Assembly: GCA_022824605.1 (NCBI GenBank)
Contig: JAJDZO010000391.1
Span: 1 to 15,109 of the forward strand
Origin: Acidimicrobiia bacterium
Lineage (GTDB): Bacteria; Actinomycetota; Acidimicrobiia; Acidimicrobiales; Aldehydirespiratoraceae
Length of the DNA: 15,109 nt
Direction of reading: 5' to 3'
Below, piece by piece: positions 8,206-13,669 of the stretch. The notes beneath the pieces are model-generated. The model made no database searches. It was given only the letters and a program-made list of their open reading frames with translations, and was not told where the DNA came from. The position numbers and the translations under genes are program-made. Each line of letters opens with the position of its first letter. The first letter of the stretch is position 1.

Positions 8206-9245
8206 CCGCCGCCGACACTGCCCGCTCGGCCCGCAAGGCCCGCACCCCCCGCAAGCCCAGGGACCGGGTCCGCAAGGCCAGCTTCACCCAGGCCCTCAAC
8301 AACGCCCTGGACCTGGCCATGGACAAGCACTCGGAGATGTTCCTGATCGGCGAGGACATCGCCGAGATGGGCGGCGACTTCGGCGTGACCAAGGGGCTGC
8401 TGGCCACGTACGGGCCCGAGCGGGTACGGGACACGCCCCTGTCGGAGGCGGCCATCATCGGAACCTGCGCGGGCGCGGCCATGGTCGGTATGCGCCCGGT
8501 GGCCGAGATCATGTTCGCCGACTTCATCGCCGAGTGCTACGACCAGGTCGTCAACAACGTAGCCAAGCTCCACTACATGTTCGACGGGCAGTTCAAGGCG
8601 CCTCTGGTGATCCGCACCGCCTGCGGGGGTGGGTTCGGGGGCGGTCCGCACCACTCCCAGAGCGTGGAGGGCTGGTTCCTGAACGTGCCCGGCATCGTGA
8701 TCGTGGCCCCGTCCAACCCGGTCGACGCCAAGGGCCTGCTGCTGGCCTCGATCGACAGCGAAGACCCGGTGCTGTTCCTCGAGCACAAGGCCCTCTACCG
8801 CAGCCGGGCCGAGGTGCCCCCCGAGTACTACACCACGCCACTGGGCGAGGCCGCGATCGCCCGCGAGGGCAGCGACGTGACCGTAGTGGCGGCCATGCGA
8901 ATGGTGCCCATGGCGCTGGAGGCCGCAGCCAAGGCCGCCGACGACGGCGTGTCGACGGAGGTGGTCGATCTGCGCACGATCCGGCCCTACGACGCGGCCA
9001 CCGTGCTGGCCTCGGCGGCCAAGACCGGCCGGGTGGTGGTGGCCAACGAAGCCCCCAGGATCGGCGGGCTGGGCGCCGAGCTGAGCGCACGAATCAGCGA
9101 GGAATGCTTCAGCGACCTCCGAGGCCCGGTGGTACGAGTCGACGGCCTCGACACCCCCATCCCGTTCTCGGTGCCCCTCGAGAACATCGTGCTCCCCGGC
9201 ACCGACAACATCGCCGCCGCCATCACCACCGCCGCCGCCTACTGA
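8202..9245 (+). CDS. Thiamine-diphosphate-dependent 2-oxoacid/acetoin dehydrogenase E1, beta subunit
   Basis: Beta half of the E1 enzyme, 347 aa. Conserved family features are GED (50-52, with the glutamate that activates thiamine diphosphate), DTPLSEAAIIG (77-87), the PHHSQSVEGW stretch with the catalytic histidine (149-158), VVAPSNP-type (167-173) and DLRTIRPYD (256-264). The ATG at 8202 overlaps the alpha stop as ATGA, with GGGAGG about 10 nt upstream, so the two subunits are translationally coupled. Residues about 8-25 form an unusually basic tail (RKARTPRKPRDRVRK) ahead of the domain. No E2 acyltransferase gene follows; the next metabolic gene is a lone lipoyl domain almost 1.9 kb downstream, beyond the AbiE/IS island. 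Confidence 0.92.
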   Translation: MTAADTARSARKARTPRKPRDRVRKASFTQALNNALDLAMDKHSEMFLIGEDIAEMGGDFGVTKGLLATYGPERVRDTPLSEAAIIGTCAGAAMVGMRPVAEIMFADFIAECYDQVVNNVAKLHYMFDGQFKAPLVIRTACGGGFGGGPHHSQSVEGWFLNVPGIVIVAPSNPVDAKGLLLASIDSEDPVLFLEHKALYRSRAEVPPEYYTTPLGEAAIAREGSDVTVVAAMRMVPMALEAAAKAADDGVSTEVVDLRTIRPYDAATVLASAAKTGRVVVANEAPRIGGLGAELSARISEECFSDLRGPVVRVDGLDTPIPFSVPLENIVLPGTDNIAAAITTAAAY

Positions 9246-9319
9246 ACCTCGGTGCGCCGTTTCGTCAGCGGGCACCGGCGAGACCCCTGTTCGTAGGTGG
9301 CCCAGCGCGACCGGCTCAC

Positions 9320-9354
9320 GTATCAAACAACGGTATTATGACAGGGTTTGATAC
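9320..9354 (+). promoter_or_regulatory. Operator-like inverted repeat with -10-like box upstream of abiEi
   Basis: GTATCAAAC (9320-9328) and GTTTGATAC (9346-9354) are a perfect 9-bp inverted repeat separated by 17 nt. The spacer contains TATTAT (9334-9339), a good -10-like hexamer, although a matching -35 is not evident. The repeat ends 10 nt before the preferred ATG of the AbiEi-type regulator. AbiEi antitoxins are known to repress their own promoter by binding inverted repeats there, so this is the natural candidate for the autoregulatory operator (inference). Confidence 0.6.
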
Positions 9355-9364
9355 TTTAGGCGGC

Positions 9365-10168
9365 ATGTCTAGCGAGAGCATCACGCCAGGCGAACTGGCC
9401 GACTGGCTCATCGGCCAGGGACAGCACTTCATCACGACGGCGGACGCCGCCGAAGCGCTCAGGGTGAGCCCCGCCTCGGTGCCGGCGAGTCTTGAACGCG
9501 CCCGCAGGGCCAGCAAGGTGATCTCGGTGACCAAGCGCGGCTGGGTGCCGGTGCCGCCTGAGTACCGGAGCGCGGGCGCACCGCCGCCGAGCCACTTCGT
9601 TCACCAGCTGATGGAGCACCTCGGTCATCCCTACTATGTCGGCTTCCTCTCTGCAGCGGCGATTCTGGGGGCCTCGCATCAGGCGCCGATGGTGTTTCAG
9701 GTGGTGACGCCAGCCAGGCTGAGGAAGCGCAGGATCGGACGCGGCCGGATCCAGTTCATCCAGCGCGCGGCCGCGGTTGAGCGCCCCCGCTGGCAGCACA
9801 GCGTGCCCACTGGGCGCATATGGGTTTCGACTCCAGAGGTCACCGTCCTCGACCTCGTTGAATCGCCGCAGGACGGAGCCGGGCTCTCGAACGTCGCTAC
9901 CATCGTCGGCGCGTTGCTCATGGACAAGAGCCTCGACTGTTCGGAACTGGCGTCCGTCGCCGCGATGTACCCGGTTGCGGTGGCCCAACGGTCCGGATAC
10001 ATCATCGACTTCATGGCCGGCGAGTGCGGTGTCGAGTTCGATACCGCTCCCCTGCAGGCCCTGGCAGCCGACTGCCGCTACCGGCATCTGTCCTCCGGTG
10101 GGGGTGGCGGTCGCCACGACCGTCGCTGGCGTGTAGTGGTCGATGCTGAGATCGAGCACGATCTGTGA
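9365..10168 (+). CDS. abiEi: AbiEi-type antitoxin / transcriptional regulator (type IV toxin-antitoxin)
   Basis: A 267-aa protein of the AbiEi family (predicted regulators of viral defence systems). An N-terminal winged helix-turn-helix spans about residues 5-65 (ITTADAAEALRVSPASV...SLERARRASKVISV). The AbiEi core follows, with YYVGFLSAAAILGASHQAP (90-108), and the protein ends in the typical RWRVVVDAEIEHDL. The antitoxin neutralises an AbiEii nucleotidyltransferase toxin and represses the operon. The preferred start is ATG 9365 (AGGCGG just upstream); an in-frame ATG at 9338 lies inside the operator-like repeat and is less likely. Its stop overlaps the GTG of the downstream abiEii remnant by 4 nt, the usual coupled arrangement. 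The gene looks intact although its partner toxin is broken, so it may be an orphan antitoxin. AbiE cassettes commonly sit on mobile DNA. Confidence 0.87.
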   Translation: MSSESITPGELADWLIGQGQHFITTADAAEALRVSPASVPASLERARRASKVISVTKRGWVPVPPEYRSAGAPPPSHFVHQLMEHLGHPYYVGFLSAAAILGASHQAPMVFQVVTPARLRKRRIGRGRIQFIQRAAAVERPRWQHSVPTGRIWVSTPEVTVLDLVESPQDGAGLSNVATIVGALLMDKSLDCSELASVAAMYPVAVAQRSGYIIDFMAGECGVEFDTAPLQALAADCRYRHLSSGGGGGRHDRRWRVVVDAEIEHDL

Positions 10169-10791
10169 TCACCGAGGCCGACATCGCCCACTGGCAGCGC
10201 CATGCGCCATGGCCGACGCTTGAGCAGGTCGAGCAGGACCTGGTATTGTCGCGGCTGATCGTCGAGATCGCCAACCATCCTCTACTCGGCGACGAACTCG
10301 TCTTCCGGGGCGGAACTTGCCTTCACAAGGTGTGGCTCGACCGGCCTTGGCGCTACAGCGAGGACCTCGACTATGTCCGGCGGACCGCCGGCGGCATCGG
10401 CGACATCCTCGACGCCATCCGCGAGGTAGCCGCCATCACGGGATTCGACCGTGTGCACACCGATATGCGCCGGCACCCCAAGGCCAGACTCGACGCGACC
10501 TTCGTCCGCGGTGGACGTATGCGGGTCAAGATCGAGTTGAACACCGTCGAACGCGTGTCGGCGCGCCCGGTGCCGGACACGACCTCAGAGACGCTCACCG
10601 CGATGGTGTCCGACACTACAGCGGCGGGAGCGACCGTTTACACCGACGAAGCCCGCGCCTACAAGCCCCTCGCGTCGCTGGGGTACTGCCACGCCGCAGT
10701 GGAGCACTCCGCTCGTGCGTTTGTCCGCGGCGATGTCCACACCTACGGGATCGAGTCGTTGTGGTCGATGTTCAAACGCCGCGACGTCTAG
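10165..10791 (+). pseudogene. abiEii: Truncated AbiEii nucleotidyltransferase toxin fused in frame to an IS1595 transposase end
   Basis: The first roughly 130 residues are the N-terminal part of an AbiEii toxin (DNA polymerase beta-like nucleotidyltransferase). The catalytic signature is FRGGTCLHK (47-55) with RYSEDLDYV (63-71), giving the GG...D-x-D metal/nucleotide motif, and MRVKIELNTVE (119-129) follows. From about residue 131-135 the protein switches to the C-terminal end of an IS1595/ISXO2-type transposase (VPDTT.ETL...GATVYTDEARAY...HTYGIESLWSMFKR). The C-terminal portion of AbiEii, with its remaining conserved motifs, is missing. GTG 10165 overlaps the abiEi stop (GTGA). At 208 aa it is well short of a full toxin, which is usually around 300 residues. 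It is probably non-functional as a toxin, although the open frame could still be translated. Confidence 0.85.
10552..10791 (+). mobile_element. IS1595-family (ISXO2-like) transposase C-terminal fragment
   Basis: The reading frame here encodes about 75 residues typical of the DDE domain of IS1595-family transposases: PDTT.ETL, GATVYTDEARAY with the second catalytic Asp, H.A.VEHS, FVRGDVHT and GIES.WSM.KR. The position normally Asn in 'HTNGIES' is Tyr here, consistent with decay. The fragment lacks the N-terminal zinc-binding region and the first catalytic Asp. It stops just after KRR, losing the usual C-terminal stretch. The left edge is approximate (within about 15 nt), judged from where AbiEii similarity ends. 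No terminal inverted repeat or target duplication could be assigned. Confidence 0.8.
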
Positions 10792-10830
10792 GCGCCTTGG
10801 TCAGATTGGGCGCCATGGTCCGTCTAGACG
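10785..10830. repeat. Short imperfect direct repeat plus palindrome at the IS-remnant edge
   Basis: GGCGCCTTGGTC (10791-10802) is repeated as GGCGCCATGGTC (10809-10820), 11 of 12 matching, with an 18-bp period. The pair is flanked by CGTCTA on the left (10785-10790) and the perfect palindrome CGTCTAGACG on the right (10821-10830). It overlaps the stop codon of the transposase fragment. It may be a remnant of an IS end or a binding site for the following SLH stump; neither is proven. Confidence 0.45.
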
Positions 10831-10871
10831 TACAGTCTGCCTAAACGTTCAACCTGCTCGGAGGCGCAAGG

Positions 10872-11018
10872 GTGAGGGTGCCCGAGAGACTCATGGCCAC
10901 GACTGGGTTGCTGGTAGTGGCACTGGTCGCCAGTGCCGCCGCGCCCGCGATTGCCCAAGGGCAACGGTTCCCTGACGTAGCGCCTGACCACTACGCCTTC
11001 GGCGTACACCCGTCATAG
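10872..11018 (+). pseudogene. 5' stump of a secreted SLH-domain protein (48 aa)
   Basis: A short open frame starting at GTG 10872 with a good GGAGG site 7-8 nt upstream. It encodes a clear signal peptide: a basic start (VRVPER), a hydrophobic core (LLVVALVASAAAPA) and a cleavage-like AIAQG. It then begins an SLH repeat with RFPDVAPDHYAF, where normal SLH domains continue with about 45 more residues. Here the frame breaks into GVHPS and stops. The start signals and export signal are intact while nearly the whole mature protein is gone, so I read it as a gene remnant whose 3' part was lost by deletion near 11003. No continuation of an SLH repeat was found in other frames downstream. It lies between the IS remnant and the lipoyl gene. 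Confidence 0.7.
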
Positions 11019-11104
11019 CTAGGCTCGCGAACTTCTGCCAGAGTAGAAGCTGGCACAGCACGACGCCCCAGCGACGCGGAGCCGGGGCTCAAGGGGAGAC
11101 GAAG

Positions 11105-11374
11105 ATGGCGACTGATGTGATATTGCCCAAGTGGGGGCTGACCATGGAGGACGGCACCGTGGTGGCCTGGTACGTGGACGAGGGCGAACATGTGGTCGAG
11201 GGCGAGGTGATCGCCGAGGTCGAGACCGAGAAGGTGGAGAACGAACTGGAGGCGCCCTGCGCCGGGGTGGTGGCCCGGATCCTGGTCGACGAGGACGAGA
11301 CCGTCGATGTGGGCACCGTTCTGGCCGTGATCGCCGACAACGAGGCCGAAGCTGCGGCCATTGCGGGAGGCTGA
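11105..11374 (+). CDS. Free-standing lipoyl-domain protein (biotin/lipoyl attachment)
   Basis: An 89-aa protein made of a single lipoyl domain. Family marks are LPKWGLTMEDGTVVAW (7-22), the attachment loop VETEKVENELEAP (39-51) with K43 as the lipoylated lysine, and the second-half symmetry motif DEDETVDVGTVLAVI (62-76). It ends with an Ala-rich tail just where an E2 protein would continue into its linker and catalytic domain, so it is a complete lipoyl carrier without acyltransferase. The ATG has GGGGAGA upstream. A short inverted repeat (TGCCAG at 11036-11041, CTGGCA at 11050-11055) in the 86-nt leader could be regulatory. It probably carries acyl or other groups for the E1 enzyme upstream, or acts like a GcvH-type carrier (inference). 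The SDR follows after 2 nt. Confidence 0.88.
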   Translation: MATDVILPKWGLTMEDGTVVAWYVDEGEHVVEGEVIAEVETEKVENELEAPCAGVVARILVDEDETVDVGTVLAVIADNEAEAAAIAGG

Positions 11375-11376
11375 CC

Positions 11377-12153
11377 GTGAGACCTGATCGCTTCGACGGC
11401 GAGACCGTCTTGATCACCGGCTCGTCCAGAGGCATCGGCGCGGCTACCGCGGTGGCCTTCGCGGCCGAAGGGGCCCGGGTGGCGGTCAACTACCGCAGCG
11501 ACGCCGACGGCGCGGCCGCCACTTGCGGTGCCATCGTCGACGCGGGTGGGGTGGCTGAGGTGTTCCAGGCCGACATCGGAGACGAGGCCGACGTGGCCCG
11601 GCTCGCCCAACAGGTCGAGAGCTCGCTCGGGCCGGTGTCGATCCTGGTGAACAACGCCGCCCTCATCGATCGTTCGTCGCTGTTCGATCTGTCGCTGGAG
11701 GCTTTCGACACTGTGTGGAGGGCCAACGTGCGGGGGCTGCTTCAGCTCAGCCAGCTGGTGGCGCCGGGCATGGTGGAGCGGGGCCGGGGCGCCATCGTTC
11801 ATGTCAGCTCGATCCTGGCCCGCCTCGCGGTGCTCAACCGCAGCGCCTACATCGCGTCCAAGGGTGCCGTCGAGGGGCTGACCAGGGCCATGGCGCTGGA
11901 ACTCGGCCCCAAGGGGGTGCGGGTCAACTCGGTGGCGCCGGGGCTCATCGCCACGGAGGCGCTGCTGGCCGGGATGCGCGACCCCGACCTTCAAGCCGCG
12001 ATCCAGCGCCACATCCCTGAGGGCCGCTTCGGCAAGCCCGAAGAGATCACTGCGGCCATCCTGTTCGCGGCCTCACCGGAGGCGAGCTACGTGAACGGCG
12101 CGATCATCGCGGTTGACGCCGCGTTGGGTGCCCGCGAGTCCACCCCGGCCTGA
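11377..12153 (+). CDS. Short-chain dehydrogenase/reductase (SDR, FabG-like)
   Basis: A classical SDR of 258 aa that oxidises or reduces a hydroxyl/keto group with NAD(P). The Rossmann motif is TGSSRGIG (14-21). VAVNYRS after beta-2 (36-42) suggests NADP(H) preference. NNAA (92-95), catalytic Ser in HVSSILA (about 144-145), Y158 and K162 in YIASK, and the NSVAPG stretch (184-189) complete the family pattern. The GTG start has GGGAGG about 8 nt upstream and lies 2 nt after the lipoyl gene stop, so the two are co-transcribed and probably coupled. Mch follows after 29 nt. It resembles FabG-type enzymes, but the catabolic context argues against a housekeeping fatty-acid role. Confidence 0.92.
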   Translation: MRPDRFDGETVLITGSSRGIGAATAVAFAAEGARVAVNYRSDADGAAATCGAIVDAGGVAEVFQADIGDEADVARLAQQVESSLGPVSILVNNAALIDRSSLFDLSLEAFDTVWRANVRGLLQLSQLVAPGMVERGRGAIVHVSSILARLAVLNRSAYIASKGAVEGLTRAMALELGPKGVRVNSVAPGLIATEALLAGMRDPDLQAAIQRHIPEGRFGKPEEITAAILFAASPEASYVNGAIIAVDAALGARESTPA

Positions 12154-12182
12154 CACACGCCCGCAACACCGAAGAGGAAGCC

Positions 12183-13142
12183 ATGATCAGCGTCAACCGT
12201 GAGGCGATGAAGACCGTGAGGGTGATCCTCGACGAGGCCGACGCGCTGGGCGTGACCGTCGAGCGGCTCGGCAACGGCGCCACCGTCATCGACATGGGCC
12301 TGAAGGCCAAGGGAGGCTGGCGGGCCGCGCAGCTCTACACCTTGGCCAGCCTCGGCGGGCTCGGCACCGTCAGCTACGAGCCCTTCGACCTCAACGGCCG
12401 GATGCTCACCGCGGTGCGGGTGATGATCGACCACCCCATCGAGGCGTGCGTGGCGTCGCAGATCGCGGGCTGGCGCCTGCAAGCCCCCGGAACCGAGCAC
12501 GCCGCCATCCTGGCCGGGCCGGGCCGTGCCCTGAACCGTGACAGCCTCGACCACTACTTCGAGTGGATCGACTACCGCGACGACCACCACGAGTCGGTGG
12601 TGGCCATCCAGACCTCCGAGCCGATCCCGGTGGACATGACCGACATGATCGCCTCGGCATGCCGGGTCGATCCCGGCGACCTGTATGTGCTCTTTGCGCC
12701 CAACCGCAGCCTGGTGACCGCGGTGCAGGTGGCGGCCCGCATCGTGGAGCAGTCCATCCACCGCCTGGCCGAGGAGGGCATGGACCTGCGGGACCTGCGC
12801 TACGCCTACGGCCTGGGAGTGGTGCCGCCGCTGGTGGACGACGACCTGGTCTCGATGGGCCGCATCAACGACAGCCTGCTCTATGGCGGCATCTCCAACG
12901 TGACCGTCGAGGGCGACGACGCCCAGTGCGCCGAGATCGTGGACCGGGTGGTGTCGAAGGCCTGCGACGCCTACGGGCGCCCCTTCATCGAGATCTACGA
13001 GGACGCCGGGCGGGACTTCTACGAGATCCCGATCGAGCTGCACTCCCCGGCCGAGATCCATCTCACCAACCTGGCCAGCGGCCGGACCTTCAGCGCAGGC
13101 CACATCAACCGCGAAGTCCTAACCGCCTCATTCTTCGGCTGA
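12183..13142 (+). CDS. mch: Methenyltetrahydromethanopterin cyclohydrolase (Mch) homolog
   Basis: A 319-aa homolog of Mch, which interconverts methenyl- and formyl-tetrahydromethanopterin in methanogens, sulfate-reducing archaea and methylotrophic bacteria. Matches to the archaeal enzyme run the full length: MISVNREAM at the start, GATVIDMGLKAKGGW (32-46), DHP (83-85), a central VAARIVEQS whose R186 and E189 correspond to the Arg/Glu pair I recall as catalytic in archaeal Mch, GRINDSLLYGG (226-236), VEGDD, YGRPFIEIYEDAGRDFYEI (264-282), and SGRTFSAGHINREVLTASF near the end. GAGGAAG precedes the ATG. It closes the lipoyl-SDR-Mch operon. Length is normal for Mch. Family assignment is strong. 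Whether it acts on methanopterin or on another pterin or cyclic amidine in this organism is unknown, because no Fae, MtdB, Fhc or pterin-synthesis gene is in the window. Confidence 0.88.
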   Translation: MISVNREAMKTVRVILDEADALGVTVERLGNGATVIDMGLKAKGGWRAAQLYTLASLGGLGTVSYEPFDLNGRMLTAVRVMIDHPIEACVASQIAGWRLQAPGTEHAAILAGPGRALNRDSLDHYFEWIDYRDDHHESVVAIQTSEPIPVDMTDMIASACRVDPGDLYVLFAPNRSLVTAVQVAARIVEQSIHRLAEEGMDLRDLRYAYGLGVVPPLVDDDLVSMGRINDSLLYGGISNVTVEGDDAQCAEIVDRVVSKACDAYGRPFIEIYEDAGRDFYEIPIELHSPAEIHLTNLASGRTFSAGHINREVLTASFFG

Positions 13143-13192
13143 CGGTTCTCCGCTAGACCATCTGAAATATGAATGAATATCATGAAATGGTG

Positions 13193-13227
13193 TTGCGCTA
13201 AACGGCACGGCGTGTTACGGTGCCCAC
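13193..13227 (+). promoter_or_regulatory. Probable leaderless sigma-70-type promoter
   Basis: TTGCGC (13193-13198) and TACGGT (13216-13221) are separated by exactly 17 nt. The -10 ends 6 nt before the ATG at 13228, so transcription should begin at or next to the start codon. No Shine-Dalgarno sequence is present, which fits a leaderless mRNA, common in actinobacteria. An AT-rich patch (13160-13190) with ACCAT/ATGGT arms (13157-13161, 13187-13191) lies just upstream and stands out in this GC-rich DNA; it may be an UP element or operator. Confidence 0.6.
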
Positions 13228-13662
13228 ATGGCGGGGTCGGAAACGCTGAGCATTCAAAGCGAGAATCCAGTGACCGCCGCCGAGTCACCGGCTGGCGTCG
13301 CTGCGCCCAGCAACGCTGTGCGACGCCGGCCTCAACTCATGCCTATCGCCCAGATGCTCGCCGTCGTTCTGGGCGTGTTCGCCATCATCTGGAACCAGCA
13401 GCAGACCACCGACAGCCTGCGCAACGAGATGCACTCAGAGATCAGCGCGCTACGAACCGAGATGCGCGCCGAGATCAGCGCGCTACGAACCGAGATCAAC
13501 ACCGAGATCAGCGCGCTACGAGCAGAGATGCGCGCCGAGATCAGCGCGCTACGAACCGAGATCGCCGAGCTTCGCGCCGAGGTGCGCTCCAACGGAGAGC
13601 GTCTCGCCCGCATCGAGGGCTTCCTCGGCATCGGAATCCCCGAGACGGCGACACCTCCCTAA
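13228..13662 (+). CDS. Small membrane-anchored coiled-coil protein with 11-residue repeats
   Basis: A 144-aa protein of unknown function. Residues 1-36 are polar and Ala/Pro-rich with a basic RRR just before a single hydrophobic segment (about 38-55, MPIAQMLAVVLGVFAIIW), which predicts one transmembrane helix. Residues about 60-130 are a long charged helix containing four near-identical 11-residue units, EISALRTEMRA-like, starting at residue 71, followed by degenerate units (EIAELRAEVRS). The 11-residue period is a hendecad coiled coil, as in rod-like membrane-tethered proteins. A short Gly/Pro tail ends the protein. Similar small TM plus coiled-coil proteins are often annotated as hypothetical; I do not recognise a function. 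It begins a new transcription unit, probably leaderless, and the SDR follows 7 nt after its stop. Confidence 0.8.
   Translation: MAGSETLSIQSENPVTAAESPAGVAAPSNAVRRRPQLMPIAQMLAVVLGVFAIIWNQQQTTDSLRNEMHSEISALRTEMRAEISALRTEINTEISALRAEMRAEISALRTEIAELRAEVRSNGERLARIEGFLGIGIPETATPP
13438..13569 (+). repeat. Four tandem 33-bp in-frame repeats encoding the coiled-coil hendecads
   Basis: Units begin at 13438, 13471, 13504 and 13537, each starting GAGATCAGCGCGCTACGA and continuing with a more variable 12-nt GAGATGCGCGCC-like part. The first 18 nt are identical in all four copies at the DNA level, including codon choice, so recent expansion by slippage or unequal recombination is likely. The reading frame is kept because 33 is a multiple of 3. 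Confidence 0.88.
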
Positions 13663-13669
13663 CACACCG

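Noticed and set aside
9251..9276. Possible terminator hairpin after E1 beta (GGTGC/GCACC)
   Set aside because: Only a 5-bp stem with a 16-nt loop and no T-tract; too weak to call.
8052..9326. 424-aa minus-strand open frame opposite E1 beta
   Set aside because: No recognisable domain, His/Gly/Asp-rich composition typical of antisense frames, and E1 beta is unambiguous.
10797..10835. Promoter for the SLH stump (TTGG-like and TACAGT boxes)
   Set aside because: Spacing is 19 nt with a poor -35; not distinguishable from chance.
11089..12012. 307-aa minus-strand open frame opposite the lipoyl gene and first SDR
   Set aside because: Shadow frame with a Ser/Thr-rich tail and no motif; both plus-strand products are clear family members.
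12087..13103. 338-aa minus-strand open frame opposite Mch
   Set aside because: Shadow frame; the plus-strand product matches Mch along its full length.
13438..13569. CRISPR-like array of 33-bp repeats
   Set aside because: The repeats are contiguous without unique spacers, are in frame and encode a regular coiled coil.
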